64,000 bases of DNA from Paractinoplanes maris (GCF_023544465.1 NZ_JALPVL010000003.1:584162-648161); one strand, 5' to 3'; positions 15,306 through 25,245 are shown, counted from the first letter of the stretch. Numbers and translations are program-made. Notes: a model not told the origin generated them from the sequence alone.

Positions 15306-18305
15306 CTAGGCGATGCGGCGCAGGGTTCGGCGGCCGGCCAGGATGGCGGCGCCGGCCAGGAGGGCGGTGGCGGCCACGGCGGTCAGGAGCAGGGTGAGCG
15401 GGCGGGGCCAGGCGGCCAAGGGCAGGGCGGGTGGGTCGAGGCCGGCCAGGGGCAGCGCCCAGCCGGTCAGCCACCAGCCCAGGACGGAGACGCCCATGCC
15501 GGCCACCACCGCGGCCACGACCAGCACCGGATAGGTCCACAGGGTCGCCTGGCGCAGGGCCGAGCGGGTCAGGCCCTGGCTCCGCAGGGCGGAGAGGTCC
15601 TCGACCCGGCGGTCGCGGTCGACGGCGGCCGCGAGGACCAGCGCGCCCGCGGCCAGGGCGGTGGCCAGGGCGGCGACGATCACATAGAACCACAGGGCGA
15701 CCGCGGGGCCTTGGGTGTCGAGCCGGGCCCGCACGTCGGCCGCGGTGACGTCGGCCGTCACGGTGACGCCGTGGGAGGTCAGGCGGTCGATCACGTCGCC
15801 GGGGGCCCGGTCGTTCAGCCAGACCATCGCGTTGCTGCTGGCCGCGCCGTCGGTGGCCACGCGGTCGGCGTAGTCGAGGTCGGTCAGCACCGCCGGGGAG
15901 CCGGCGCCGGGCACGGCGGGGATGGCCACCCGTACGGTCACCGGGGTCGCCCGGGCGTCCAGGCCCGCCACCGACGGCGGGTCCGGGAGGCCGGCCACCG
16001 CCACCGGCAACGGGTACGGCGCCGACGCCGGCTGCACGAACATGCCGGACGGCAACCCGTTGAGTGACGTCACCTCGATCTCGAGGCCGTCGGGGGACGC
16101 GCCGATCCGGCCGCCCTCCGACGCCCGCCACGGCGCCGGGTCGTTGAGGACGTCCGACGGGACGCCGTTGATGCTGTGCACGACCAGGACGCCGGCCACG
16201 TCCAGCGTGCCCTGGCCGCCGACTATCCGCAGCGAGTTGAGGGTGCAGCCCCGGGCGCAGCCTGACGTGCTCTGCTCGTACGTGTGCCGGCCGTTGCGCA
16301 GCACGCCGAGCTCGGCCATCTCGTCGTTCCCGCCGTCGCGGGGTGACAGCACCGCGGTCACCGCCACCGCCTTGCCCGCCGGGAACCGCGCCGAGATGTC
16401 GAACGTGACCTCGGCCCCGTCCACGTCGACCGGTGGCGCGGCCCCGGGGTGCAGCTGCCGGGCGACGTCCCCGGCCGACGGGCCGGTCGACGGCCAGGCC
16501 GCCACCGCGGCCAGCCGGGTGGTGTCGACGCCGACCACCGTGGGAGCACCGGGATCGGCCGGGAACCGCACCGCGGCCATCGCGAACGAGCCTTGTGGGT
16601 CGGCCGCGCGGACCGCGGCCAGCAGGTTCTGCCGGCCGGTGGGGGCCAGCTCCAGCACCCGGGTGGCGCCGGTGCCGAGGACGGCCTCGGCGCCCCGGCC
16701 GCGGGCGGCCACGTCGACCGCCGCGGCCGCGTAGCCGATCACCGCCACCGCCGCGGTGAGCAGCGCGAACAGCCGTACCGCGCCGGGGCGGCGGGACAGC
16801 TGCAGGCCGGCCAGCGCGACCCCCAGCCGGCCGCGCCGCAGGGCCCGGCGGGCCAGCACCGTGACGAGCGGGATCAGCAGCCGCGCGGCGACCAGCGAGC
16901 CGGCCACCAGCACGAGCGCCGCCGCGGCGGTCCCCACTCCGCGCAGCGACGAGGACAGCTGCACGACGGCCACCACGGCCAGGACGACCACGACCAGTTC
17001 GACGGCGATCGCCCGTGCGCTGTTGGGCACCGACGGTGCCCGGCGCAGCAGTTCGGCGACCGGGGTGGCCACCTGACGCCGCTCGGCCAGCAACGCGGTC
17101 AGCACCGCCGCCGCGGCCGCGACCGGCGCCCAGCGCAGCGAGTCGAGACCCGGGTCGGCTCCGACGCCGGGGAAGCGGTAGGCGGCGAACCCGTTGACCA
17201 GCAGCTGCCCGGCCAGGCAGCCGGCCAGCGCGCCGAGCAGGATCGCCACCACGTTCTCGCCGGTGGCCAGCCACCAGCGCTGGCCCCAGCGGGCGCCGCG
17301 CAGCGCCACGACGGCGAGCTCGGGCCGGCGGCCCTCGGTGCCGTAGCCGACCGCCAGGAAGATGGTCAGGCAGGCCAGCAGCACCAGCGCCACGGCCAGC
17401 ACCGGCACGATCCGGTGCCCGGCGGCGCGGCCCGAGTCGATCCGCGCCAGCAGGCCGGGCAACTCGCTGCGCAACTCGACGCCGCCGCCGAGCGAGGTCA
17501 CCCCGGTCTGCACGGCGGCCAGGCCGGAGCGTACGGCGGGAAGTTTGTCGACGGCCAGCGCGCCCGCCGTCGGGAACGCGTCAAGTCCGGCGTCGACACC
17601 GCCGTGGTCCATCGCGTCCACCGTGGCGCTGGTGACGAAAGTGGGCTGCTCGGCCCCGGCCGGCAGGTCGGCGGAGCGCGGGAAGAAGCCGCGGGATCCC
17701 CAGTAGACGTCGTCGGGGTCGGGCACCTGATAGAGGCCGGTGACCAGGAACCGCTTGGGCGTGCCGTTGGACGCGTAGAACGACGGCTCGCCGCGCGGCA
17801 CGATGCGGACCGCGAAGGACAGCTGGACGGAGTCGCCCGGAGCGAGCTTCAGGCGCCGGGCGGTCGCCTCGGGCAGGACGATGTCGGACTCGCCGACCAG
17901 GCACCGGCCCGCCACCATCGTCAGGTAGGCGCACACGTCCTGCCGATAGGCGAAGCGGGTGGCGTACGCGATCGAGGGCTCGAGGCCGATGGTGGAGTAC
18001 TCGGCCGAATACACGTATCGGTAACCGGGCAGGCCGAGCAGCAGGTCTCCGCTGCGCTCCAGGTCGGGGCCGGTCGGGTCGGCGCCCGCCTGCTCCTTGC
18101 GGGGGTCGGACTGGTAGGCGCGGATGTCCAGGGACAGCTCGCGCGGGGTGGCCGTCTCGACCTGACCGGCGGCCACGGCCCGGTCGGCCGCGCGCAGATA
18201 GGCCGGAGCGGCCACGGCGGCGGTGACGCCGAAGAGCGCCAGCAGGGCCACGGTGAGCGCCTGCCCGCGGCGGGCCCACACCATGGCCAGCACCAGGCCG
18301 ATCAC
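15306..18305 (-). CDS. Large FtsX/MacB-type ABC permease
   Basis: This 999-residue permease has an N-terminal membrane anchor, a large extracytoplasmic domain (about residues 40-290), a block of helices, a second extracytoplasmic domain and a terminal three-helix block. Such duplicated FtsX cores are typical of the 800-1000-residue actinomycete efflux permeases. The GTG at 18305 has GGGGAG 6 bases upstream and overlaps the previous stop as GTGA, so it is co-translated with the permease at 18302-21241. FtsX-core proteins usually need a LolD/MacB-like ATPase; none lies next to it. Cysteines in STSGCARGCT may form a disulfide in the outer domain. The substrate is unknown. Confidence 0.82.
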   Translation of the reverse strand: MIGLVLAMVWARRGQALTVALLALFGVTAAVAAPAYLRAADRAVAAGQVETATPRELSLDIRAYQSDPRKEQAGADPTGPDLERSGDLLLGLPGYRYVYSAEYSTIGLEPSIAYATRFAYRQDVCAYLTMVAGRCLVGESDIVLPEATARRLKLAPGDSVQLSFAVRIVPRGEPSFYASNGTPKRFLVTGLYQVPDPDDVYWGSRGFFPRSADLPAGAEQPTFVTSATVDAMDHGGVDAGLDAFPTAGALAVDKLPAVRSGLAAVQTGVTSLGGGVELRSELPGLLARIDSGRAAGHRIVPVLAVALVLLACLTIFLAVGYGTEGRRPELAVVALRGARWGQRWWLATGENVVAILLGALAGCLAGQLLVNGFAAYRFPGVGADPGLDSLRWAPVAAAAAVLTALLAERRQVATPVAELLRRAPSVPNSARAIAVELVVVVLAVVAVVQLSSSLRGVGTAAAALVLVAGSLVAARLLIPLVTVLARRALRRGRLGVALAGLQLSRRPGAVRLFALLTAAVAVIGYAAAAVDVAARGRGAEAVLGTGATRVLELAPTGRQNLLAAVRAADPQGSFAMAAVRFPADPGAPTVVGVDTTRLAAVAAWPSTGPSAGDVARQLHPGAAPPVDVDGAEVTFDISARFPAGKAVAVTAVLSPRDGGNDEMAELGVLRNGRHTYEQSTSGCARGCTLNSLRIVGGQGTLDVAGVLVVHSINGVPSDVLNDPAPWRASEGGRIGASPDGLEIEVTSLNGLPSGMFVQPASAPYPLPVAVAGLPDPPSVAGLDARATPVTVRVAIPAVPGAGSPAVLTDLDYADRVATDGAASSNAMVWLNDRAPGDVIDRLTSHGVTVTADVTAADVRARLDTQGPAVALWFYVIVAALATALAAGALVLAAAVDRDRRVEDLSALRSQGLTRSALRQATLWTYPVLVVAAVVAGMGVSVLGWWLTGWALPLAGLDPPALPLAAWPRPLTLLLTAVAATALLAGAAILAGRRTLRRIA

Positions 18306-21241
18306 GAGAGCTCCCCGCTCAGGCGCCGGGCCGACAGCCACGTCGTCAGGCCGAGCACGACCAGGACGACCGCGGCGGCGACGGCCAGGGCCGGCGGCCC
18401 CAGCGCGCCCGGGGGCGGGATGACGCCCCAGCCGTCCGGGAACGGCGGCGCGGTGACCCCGGCGATCGGCCGGGCGATCAGGGCGGCGGCCAGCCCGCCG
18501 AGCAGGCCGGCCAGCGCCACCGAGCCCGCTCCGGCGTACGCGGTGGTCAGCGCGACCGAGCGGGGCAGGCCCTGGTGGCGCAGCGCGCGCAGATATTCGA
18601 GCTGTGGCTCGCGATCGACGGCGGCCGCCACCGCCAGCAGGGCCGCCGCGATCAGGGCGGCGATGGCCGCGCCGAACAGGCCGAACGGGGCGGTCACGAC
18701 GGAGCTGTCGGCGGCCAGCTCGGCCACCCGGGCGGTGGCGGTGCGGTCGTCGAGCACCGGCAGGCCGATCGCGTCGACGACCGGGGCGGGCGCGTCGCGG
18801 GTCAGCCACACCTGCAGGGTGCCGCCCTGGTCGCTGTCGCCGGCGATACGGCGCGAGGCGTCCAGGTCGGTCAGCACGGCGCCGGCGCCGATCACCGGCA
18901 GCACCTGGGCGACGGCCGCGACGCGTACGGGGGTGGCCGCGTCACCGAAGCGGCCCAGCGCCGCGTCCTCGAAGTCCCAGTTGGCCGGCGGCGGCCCGGA
19001 CAGCACGACCGGCAGGGGCAGCGGCGAGTCGATCACCGCCACCTTGGTGCCGCCGGCCGGGGCGGTGTTCAGGGTGAGGCCGCCGGGACCGGTGGCGATG
19101 CGGACGGCCGCGGTGCTGAAGTCGCCGCGCCAGTGGTCGACGTCGCCGAGCCCGGCCGCGTCGAGCACCGAGCCGGACGGGTTCTGCTGGGTGAGCGAGC
19201 GGATGGTGACCGAGCCGGCGTCCGAGCCCTCGGGGGTGAACAGCTCCCACCCGACCAGCCGGCAGCCGGGCGCGACGGCACAGGCGGGCACGGCGGCCGA
19301 GACCGACTGCGCGCCCCGGCGGATGCCCTTGAACTCCACCCGGATGCCCTCGCCGGTGCCCTCGTGCTGCAGGATCGCGCCGAGCAGAGTGGTGGTGCGC
19401 CGCTGACTGGTCACCGCCACGGTCACCCGGTTGCCGGTGACGAGCGGGAGCAGCGCCGGCGCCCGCGACGACAACGCGTCGATCGGGCCGTATTCGGGAC
19501 GCCAGGTCGCCACCGCGGCGAGACGGCTGCTGTCCACGGCCAGCACCGGCGGGCTGCCGCCCCGGTCGACGACGACGGCCATCGCGTAGCGGCCGGCCGG
19601 ATCGGCCCGGCGCACGGCCGAGAGCAGCTCGGTGCGCGACGCCGCCGAGACGGTCAGCACCCGGGCCGCGCCCAGCTCGACGTCGGCCCGCTCGGCCCGC
19701 TCGGTGCGGCCCGCCGCGAAGCCGCCCAGGGTCAGCGCCATCAGCGCCACCGCCACGACCACCAGGGCGAACACCCGGTCGGTGCCGGGCTGGCGAGAGA
19801 CCCGTACGGCGGTCAGCCCGAGCCGCACCCGGCCGGCGCGCAGCGCCACCGCGCCCACCCGGTCGGCCACCCGGCGCAGCACCCGGGCCAGCAACAGGCC
19901 GACGGCCAGCGCGACCAGCGCGGGCGCCACGATGCCGAGCCCGCTGCCGCCGGCCCGGGTCTGATAGACCGCACCGGCGGCCAGCGCGATCAGGGCCAGG
20001 TCGACGACGCCGGACCGCCAGTCACGCCGGGCCGACGGCACCCGCCGCAGCAGGGCCGCGACCGGGGCGCGCTGCTGCAGCGCGTCGACCGCGAGCAGGA
20101 CGAGCAACGCGACGCCGAGCAGGACGACGACCAGACCGGCGGACAGCAGCAGGGCGGTCCACAGCTCGACCCGGACCGGAAGGCCGCGACCCAGCGGCCA
20201 GGCGATCAGGAAGCCGGCCACCCAGCCCACCAGGCCGCCACCGGCCAGCGGCAGCAGGTGCTGCCCGCCGGCCAGGCGCAGGATGCCGCGGGCGGTGCTG
20301 CCGCGCAGCTTGAGCAGTCCGGCGTCGGCGCGCCGCTCCCGGCCGGTGTAGCGACCGGCCAGGCCGACGGCGAACCAGGCGAGGACGGCGACCAGCCCCA
20401 GCGCGACGGCCACGCCCCGGGCCACGGCGATGCGCTCCGCGCGCACCCGGTCGACCAGCTTGCCGGTGGGGGCGATCAGCTCGAGCTGCTGCCCGGCGAA
20501 GCGGGGGGCGGCGTGGTTGACGAGCCCGTTCAGGTCGTACGCCCCGTCGCCGCGCAGCAACGGCAGCGGGACCTCGACGTCCCAGGCGTGGATCCGCCGG
20601 GTCACCGCCGGATCGCGGAAGGTGTCGAGCGAGGTGAACAGCGGATCGAGCGAGCCCTGGGCCCTAAACAGCTTGTCGCTCCAATAGGGACCGCCCGGAT
20701 CGGCGGGCTGATAGACGGCGGCCACGCGGAACGTCAGCGGGGGCAGTGACGTGGCGGCCCGCACCCGGAACGTGTCGCCGGGCCCGAGTTTCAGGCGGTT
20801 CGCGCTGTCAGCGCTGATCGCGGCCTCGTCGGCGGCCGCCGGGCAGGTGCCGGTGAGCCGGACGTGCTCGCAGAACCCGTCGCGGTAGGCGATCGGCATG
20901 CCGGTCGACGCCCCGCCTTTTCCCGGGTAGAGATAGGTGCCGCCGGCCACCGCGCCGAGCACGGGGGTGGCGCCGGGAACGGGCAGCAGGCCGCGGGCGG
21001 TCGCCCCGAAGGCGTCGAGGGCGCCGCGCGGGTCGTCCGTGCTCTCGCCGGCCTGGCGGGCCAGGATGACGCGTTCCTCGACCGGTGCCGAGGTCACCTC
21101 GTTGCCGGCCGAGCGGGACGACACGGTCAGTCCGTACCACGCCGCGCAGCTGCCGGCCGTCGCCAGCAGCGCCGCGAGCACGGCGACGAGCAGCGCCGGG
21201 CCGGCGCGCCGGCGGACAGCGCCCAAGGCGATGTAGTACAT
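18302..21241 (-). CDS. Large FtsX/MacB-type ABC permease (first of pair)
   Basis: This 979-residue relative of the next gene has the same layout: an N-terminal helix (GPALLVAVLAALLATAGSC), an outer domain with cysteines (CEHVRLTGTCPAA), central helices, a second outer domain with CAVAPGC, and a C-terminal helix block including REPQLEYLRALRHQGLPRS, the coupling segment of FtsX cores. The ATG at 21241 is preceded by GGGAACGG; upstream in-frame codons cover the promoter. The two permeases probably form a heterodimer that passes mechanical force to an outer substrate. It is divergent from the oxidoreductase at 21327, 85 bases away. Confidence 0.82.
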   Translation of the reverse strand: MYYIALGAVRRRAGPALLVAVLAALLATAGSCAAWYGLTVSSRSAGNEVTSAPVEERVILARQAGESTDDPRGALDAFGATARGLLPVPGATPVLGAVAGGTYLYPGKGGASTGMPIAYRDGFCEHVRLTGTCPAAADEAAISADSANRLKLGPGDTFRVRAATSLPPLTFRVAAVYQPADPGGPYWSDKLFRAQGSLDPLFTSLDTFRDPAVTRRIHAWDVEVPLPLLRGDGAYDLNGLVNHAAPRFAGQQLELIAPTGKLVDRVRAERIAVARGVAVALGLVAVLAWFAVGLAGRYTGRERRADAGLLKLRGSTARGILRLAGGQHLLPLAGGGLVGWVAGFLIAWPLGRGLPVRVELWTALLLSAGLVVVLLGVALLVLLAVDALQQRAPVAALLRRVPSARRDWRSGVVDLALIALAAGAVYQTRAGGSGLGIVAPALVALAVGLLLARVLRRVADRVGAVALRAGRVRLGLTAVRVSRQPGTDRVFALVVVAVALMALTLGGFAAGRTERAERADVELGAARVLTVSAASRTELLSAVRRADPAGRYAMAVVVDRGGSPPVLAVDSSRLAAVATWRPEYGPIDALSSRAPALLPLVTGNRVTVAVTSQRRTTTLLGAILQHEGTGEGIRVEFKGIRRGAQSVSAAVPACAVAPGCRLVGWELFTPEGSDAGSVTIRSLTQQNPSGSVLDAAGLGDVDHWRGDFSTAAVRIATGPGGLTLNTAPAGGTKVAVIDSPLPLPVVLSGPPPANWDFEDAALGRFGDAATPVRVAAVAQVLPVIGAGAVLTDLDASRRIAGDSDQGGTLQVWLTRDAPAPVVDAIGLPVLDDRTATARVAELAADSSVVTAPFGLFGAAIAALIAAALLAVAAAVDREPQLEYLRALRHQGLPRSVALTTAYAGAGSVALAGLLGGLAAALIARPIAGVTAPPFPDGWGVIPPPGALGPPALAVAAAVVLVVLGLTTWLSARRLSGELS

Positions 21242-21326
21242 CCGTTCCCGTTCCCCCGTTTGTTCAGTACCCGGACACTCTCGTACCGCCGGTCGCTTTT
21301 GCCAAGCGTCGATTAGGTTGAGGTCC

Positions 21327-22196
21327 ATGAGCGTACGTTTCGGGGTGTTCGTGCCCCAGGGCTGGAAGATGGACCTGGTCGAGATCGCCGACCCGGTCGA
21401 GCAGTACGAGGCGATGACCCAGGTCGCGCGGGTGGCCGACGCCGGCCCGTGGGATGCCGTCTGGCTCTACGACCACTTCCACACCGTGCCCGAGCCCACC
21501 GACAACTCGGTCTTCGAGTGCTGGACGGCCACCTCGACGCTGGCCCGCGACACCAGCCGGGTGCGGATCGGCCAGATGGTCGGCTGCAACGGCTACCGCC
21601 AGCCCTCCCTCTACGCCAAGATCGCGTCGACCGTCGACGTGGCCTCGAACGGCCGGCTCATCGCCGGGCTCGGCGCCGGCTGGTACGAGCACGAGTGGAA
21701 GGCGTACGGCTACGAGTGGAAGGACGTGCCGCAGCGGATGGGCGAGTTCCGCGAGGCCGTCGAGATCATCCATCGGATGTGGACCGAGGACCGCCCGGTC
21801 TTCCAGGGCAAGCACTACTCGATCGACGCCCCGATCAACCAGCCGCGGCGGCGCCCGCAGTTCTGGCTGGGCGGAGGCGGCGAGAAGGTGACGCTCAAGC
21901 TGGTCGCGCAGTACGCCGACGGCTGCAACGTCGGCGGCGGCAACCCCGAGGTGGTCGCGCACAAGCTGGCCGTGCTCCGCGAGCACTGTGACCGGCTGGG
22001 ACGTGACTTCGACGCCATCACCAAGTCGACGACGATCGAGATCGACCTCGCCGAGTCCACGGCCGACACGATCGCCCGGGTCCAGCAGGTCGTCGACGCG
22101 GGAGCCGACTACGTCATCTTCTACATCCCGCGGGTCGCCTACGACCACGCTCCCCTGCACCGCCTGGCCGAGGAGCTCGTCCCGCAGTTCCGCTGA
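21327..22196 (+). CDS. LLM-class F420-dependent oxidoreductase
   Basis: This 289-residue TIM-barrel protein is of the luciferase-like group that uses coenzyme F420. It begins VRFGVFVPQGWKMDLVEI and has WDAVWLYDHFHT, GQMVGCNGYRQPSLYAK and NGRLIAGLGAGWYEHEWKAY, all typical of the TIGR03560-like subfamily. The ATG at 21327 follows GAGGTCC; an earlier in-frame TTG is less likely. It probably moves hydride between F420 and an unknown small molecule. The convergent secreted-protein gene ends 3 bases beyond its stop. Confidence 0.85.
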   Translation: MSVRFGVFVPQGWKMDLVEIADPVEQYEAMTQVARVADAGPWDAVWLYDHFHTVPEPTDNSVFECWTATSTLARDTSRVRIGQMVGCNGYRQPSLYAKIASTVDVASNGRLIAGLGAGWYEHEWKAYGYEWKDVPQRMGEFREAVEIIHRMWTEDRPVFQGKHYSIDAPINQPRRRPQFWLGGGGEKVTLKLVAQYADGCNVGGGNPEVVAHKLAVLREHCDRLGRDFDAITKSTTIEIDLAESTADTIARVQQVVDAGADYVIFYIPRVAYDHAPLHRLAEELVPQFR

Positions 22197-22199
22197 CGG

Positions 22200-22751
22200 T
22201 CACCCGGGGTTGGGCGTCTGCTTGGTCAGCAGGCGGCGGTTGTCGTCGCCCGAGGTGATGGCGAGCGCCCACCCCTTCACCGACGACACCAGCTTGGCCG
22301 AGGTGATAGTCGTGCCTTGGGTCGTGCTGGGGCAGGGCTGGCCGGCCGCGGGCGGCACTGTGGTGCCCGAGATGCCGAAGCGGGGGCCGGTCAGCCAGAA
22401 CCCGGCCACTTTGCCCGCGTAGCCCGCGGCTCCGCGCGCGTTGTTCTGCACGGTCGCGTCACGCAGCTCGTAGCGCCCGAACTCGCGGTAGTGCACCACC
22501 GGGAACGCCTTCTTGCCGCAGGCGACCGTGTAGGTGTCGTTGGTCCAGAAGTCGTGGTCGAAGACCAGCCCGGACGCCTTCGCCGCGAGCGTCGCGTCCG
22601 TCCAGCCGAAGGCCTTGAGCACGTCGCCCCGGCCGACGTAGCCCTTCATCGTCCGGGGGTCGTAGGTCACCGCCGCGGAGGCCGGGGCGGCGGCCCCGAC
22701 GACGGCGGCGAGGGCCGCGCCGGCGGTGGCGAGACGGAGAAGTGCGTTCAT
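22200..22751 (-). CDS. Secreted hypothetical protein
   Basis: This 183-residue protein has a clear Sec signal peptide (MNALLRLATAGAALAAVVGA, cleaved near ASA-AVTYD). The ATG at 22751 has AGGAG 8 bases upstream. The mature part has two cysteines (ACGKKAF and QPCPSTT) that could pair, and segments GYVGRGDVLKAFGW and FWLTGPRFGISG that recur in actinomycete exported proteins without assigned function. No catalytic motif is seen. It is probably released to the medium or wall. Confidence 0.7.
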   Translation of the reverse strand: MNALLRLATAGAALAAVVGAAAPASAAVTYDPRTMKGYVGRGDVLKAFGWTDATLAAKASGLVFDHDFWTNDTYTVACGKKAFPVVHYREFGRYELRDATVQNNARGAAGYAGKVAGFWLTGPRFGISGTTVPPAAGQPCPSTTQGTTITSAKLVSSVKGWALAITSGDDNRRLLTKQTPNPG

Positions 22752-22797
22752 CTGGGACTCCTGGGCTGCGGGTATCAACCGGAACTAACGATCATGG

Positions 22798-23721
22798 TCA
22801 GTCGGGGATGCGGGCCTGCCGGTCGGTGATGGCGTGCAGGAAGGCGTGGTAGCCGCCGGCGGTCCGCAGCAGGCTCATCTCGACCGGCAGCTCGGCGCCG
22901 TACCGGTTGCGGGCGACCAGTTCGACCCGCTCGCCGACCAGGGTCGAGACGCCGCCGGTGTGCATGCGGGCGATCCCGGCCGCGTGCGCGGCCACGAAAC
23001 GCTCGGGAATGATCAGATCGGCCACCGGGCGCCCGACGGCCTCGGTCGCGCGGTGGCCGAACATGCGCTCGGCCGCCTTGTTCCAGCCGGTCACCACGCC
23101 GTAGGCGTCGACCGACATGTGCGCGTCAGGCGCGTTCTCGAGCATGTCGTGCAGCCGGAGGACAGTGGCCGTCAGCTCGTGCTCACGGGCCCGCAGGTCG
23201 ATCTCGGTTCCGGCCGCGGCGGCCAGGTCCTCGATCAGCAGCAGCTCGCGCGGTTCCCAGTCGCGGGGCCGGTCGTCGACCACGCCGAACGTGCCCAGCG
23301 GGTAGCCGTCGTGGCTGCGGACCGGGAAGCCCGCGTACGCGACAAGGCCGGCGGGGTACCCGGCCACCCGCTCGTCACAGCGGGCGTCGCAGACCAGCAA
23401 CGGTGCGTCGGTGTCCACCACGACCGGGCAGGGCGTGCGCTCGGGGACCGGGCCGGACTGCCCGGCGAGCACCCGCCGATCGGCTCCGACCAGGGACACG
23501 AGGGCCGAGGAGGTCCGCAGCTGGTGGGCGGCGGCCCGGGCCAGGCGGTCGAGAGACGGGTACGGCGTCCCGCCGAGCATCCCGGTGTCGCGCAGGCGCC
23601 GCAGGCGGACGGCGTCGCTCAGCCGGCCGTCCGCACCGGTCACGCCCGCTGTCGGCCCCACTCTCTCCGCTTCGGCCGAGCCCGCCCGGGACTGAGCCGG
23701 AAAACGGAAGACGTCGTTCAA
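22798..23721 (-). CDS. GAF-PAS sensor protein without output domain
   Basis: This 307-residue protein has a GAF domain at about residues 50-175 (SLDRLARAAAHQLRTSSALV, then PLLVCDARCDERVAGYP and FPVRSHDGYPLGTFGVVDD), a linking helix, and a PAS domain at about 190-300 (MLENAPDAHMSVDAYGVVTG, then ERMFGHRATEAVGRPVADLI). There is no kinase, cyclase or DNA-binding domain, so it must signal through partners. GAF and PAS domains bind small ligands or cofactors; no heme or flavin cysteine or histidine signature is obvious. It is divergent from the aldehyde dehydrogenase at 23793, 71 bases away. Confidence 0.83.
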   Translation of the reverse strand: MNDVFRFPAQSRAGSAEAERVGPTAGVTGADGRLSDAVRLRRLRDTGMLGGTPYPSLDRLARAAAHQLRTSSALVSLVGADRRVLAGQSGPVPERTPCPVVVDTDAPLLVCDARCDERVAGYPAGLVAYAGFPVRSHDGYPLGTFGVVDDRPRDWEPRELLLIEDLAAAAGTEIDLRAREHELTATVLRLHDMLENAPDAHMSVDAYGVVTGWNKAAERMFGHRATEAVGRPVADLIIPERFVAAHAAGIARMHTGGVSTLVGERVELVARNRYGAELPVEMSLLRTAGGYHAFLHAITDRQARIPD

Positions 23722-23792
23722 CCCTCTTGTCAGCTACGGAATCAGTGGGAGGATGGCTGCCAAACAATGGAGATCCTGCGTCTGGAGATCGC

Positions 23793-25223
23793 GTGACCGC
23801 CAAGAAAGTGCTGCACAACTTCATCGGTGGCGCCCCGGCCGCGCCCGCCGAGGGACGCTACGAGGACCTGCTCGACCCGGCCACCGGCGAGGTGTTCGCC
23901 TCCGCCCCGGTTTCCGGCAAGCCCGACGTCGACAAGGCGATGGCGGCGGCCTCCACGGCGTTCGAGAGCTGGCGCAACACCACGCCCAGCGAGCGGCAGC
24001 AGGCCCTGCTGAAGTTCGCCGACGCGGTCGAGGCGCGGGCCGGCGAGCTGGTCAAGGCGGAATCGCAGAACACCGGCAAGCCGCTGGGCCTGACCGCCAG
24101 TGAGGAGCTGCCGCCGGCGATCGACCAGATCCGGTTCTTCGCGGGGGCCGCCCGGCTGCTCGAGGGCCGCTCGGCCGGTCAATACATGCAGGGCTTCGAG
24201 AGCTATGTGCGGCGCGAGCCGATCGGCGTGTGCGCGCAGGTCACGCCGTGGAACTACCCGCTCATGATGGCGGTCTGGAAGATCGCACCGGCCCTCGCGG
24301 CCGGCAACACGGTGGTCCTCAAGCCGTCCGACACCACCCCGGTCACCACGGTCATGCTGGCCGAGATCGCGGCCGAGTTCCTGCCCGCCGGTGTGTTCAA
24401 CGTGGTCGTCGGCGACCGGGACACCGGCCGGGCCCTGGTCACCCACAAGACCCCGCAGATGGTGTCGATCACCGGCTCGGTCCGGGCGGGCATGGAGGTG
24501 GCCTCGGCCGCCTCGGCCGACCTCAAGCGCACCCACCTCGAGCTGGGCGGCAAGGCGCCGGTGGTGGTCTTCGACGACGCCGACATCGCCGCCGCGGCCG
24601 CCTCGATCGCCGAGGCCGGCTACTTCAACGCGGGCCAGGACTGCACCGCCGCCACCCGGGTGCTGGCCTCGCCGCGGGTCTACTCCGACTTCGTGGCCGC
24701 GCTGAGCGAGGCGGCCCGGGGCACCAAGACCGGCGCGGCCGACGACGAGGACGTGCTCTACGGCCCGCTCAACAGTGCCGGCCAGCTCGACAAGGTGTCC
24801 GGCTTCGTCGACCGCCTGCCCGACCACGCGTCGCTCGACGCCGGTGGCGCGCGGGTCGGCGACCGGGGCTACTTCTACTCCCCCACGGTCGTCTCGGGCC
24901 TGCGCCAGACCGACGAGCTGATCCAGGACGAGGTGTTCGGCCCGGTCATCACGGTCCAGCAGTTCACCGACGAGGACGAGGCAGTCGCCTGGGCCAACGG
25001 CGTCGAGTACGGTCTGGCCTCCTCGGTCTGGACCAAGGATCACGGCCGCGCCATGCGGATGACGCAGCGCCTCGACTTCGGCTGCGTGTGGGTCAACTGC
25101 CACATCCCGCTGGTGGCCGAGATGCCGCACGGCGGTTTCAAGCACTCCGGCCACGGCAAGGACCTCTCCGTCTACGGCCTGGAGGACTACACCCGGCTCA
25201 AGCACGTGATGCACGCTCTGTAG
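23793..25223 (+). CDS. Gamma-aminobutyraldehyde dehydrogenase
   Basis: This 476-residue NAD(P)-dependent aldehyde dehydrogenase has Asn154 (PWNYP), Glu250 (LELGGKAP) and catalytic Cys284 (NAGQDCTAAT). The GQDCTA form and GYFNAGQDC context fit the aminobutyraldehyde/betaine aldehyde group, which oxidises 4-aminobutanal from putrescine to GABA. The GTG at 23793 follows GGAGA; the nine-codon frame from 23767 ends in a TGA overlapping this GTG. A paralogue lies at 50027. Its neighbours (Lrp regulator, FAD amine oxidase, saccharopine-dehydrogenase-like protein) support an amine-breakdown role. A long hairpin ends the transcript. Confidence 0.87.
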   Translation: MTAKKVLHNFIGGAPAAPAEGRYEDLLDPATGEVFASAPVSGKPDVDKAMAAASTAFESWRNTTPSERQQALLKFADAVEARAGELVKAESQNTGKPLGLTASEELPPAIDQIRFFAGAARLLEGRSAGQYMQGFESYVRREPIGVCAQVTPWNYPLMMAVWKIAPALAAGNTVVLKPSDTTPVTTVMLAEIAAEFLPAGVFNVVVGDRDTGRALVTHKTPQMVSITGSVRAGMEVASAASADLKRTHLELGGKAPVVVFDDADIAAAAASIAEAGYFNAGQDCTAATRVLASPRVYSDFVAALSEAARGTKTGAADDEDVLYGPLNSAGQLDKVSGFVDRLPDHASLDAGGARVGDRGYFYSPTVVSGLRQTDELIQDEVFGPVITVQQFTDEDEAVAWANGVEYGLASSVWTKDHGRAMRMTQRLDFGCVWVNCHIPLVAEMPHGGFKHSGHGKDLSVYGLEDYTRLKHVMHAL

Positions 25224-25245
25224 ACGGCGTCGCTCCGCGCCGCGT

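Noticed and set aside
16449..19406. A 985-codon open frame on the plus strand
   Set aside because: It lies wholly opposite the two permease genes, has Gln/Arg/His-rich low-complexity composition, no ribosome-binding site, and arises from strong GC bias.
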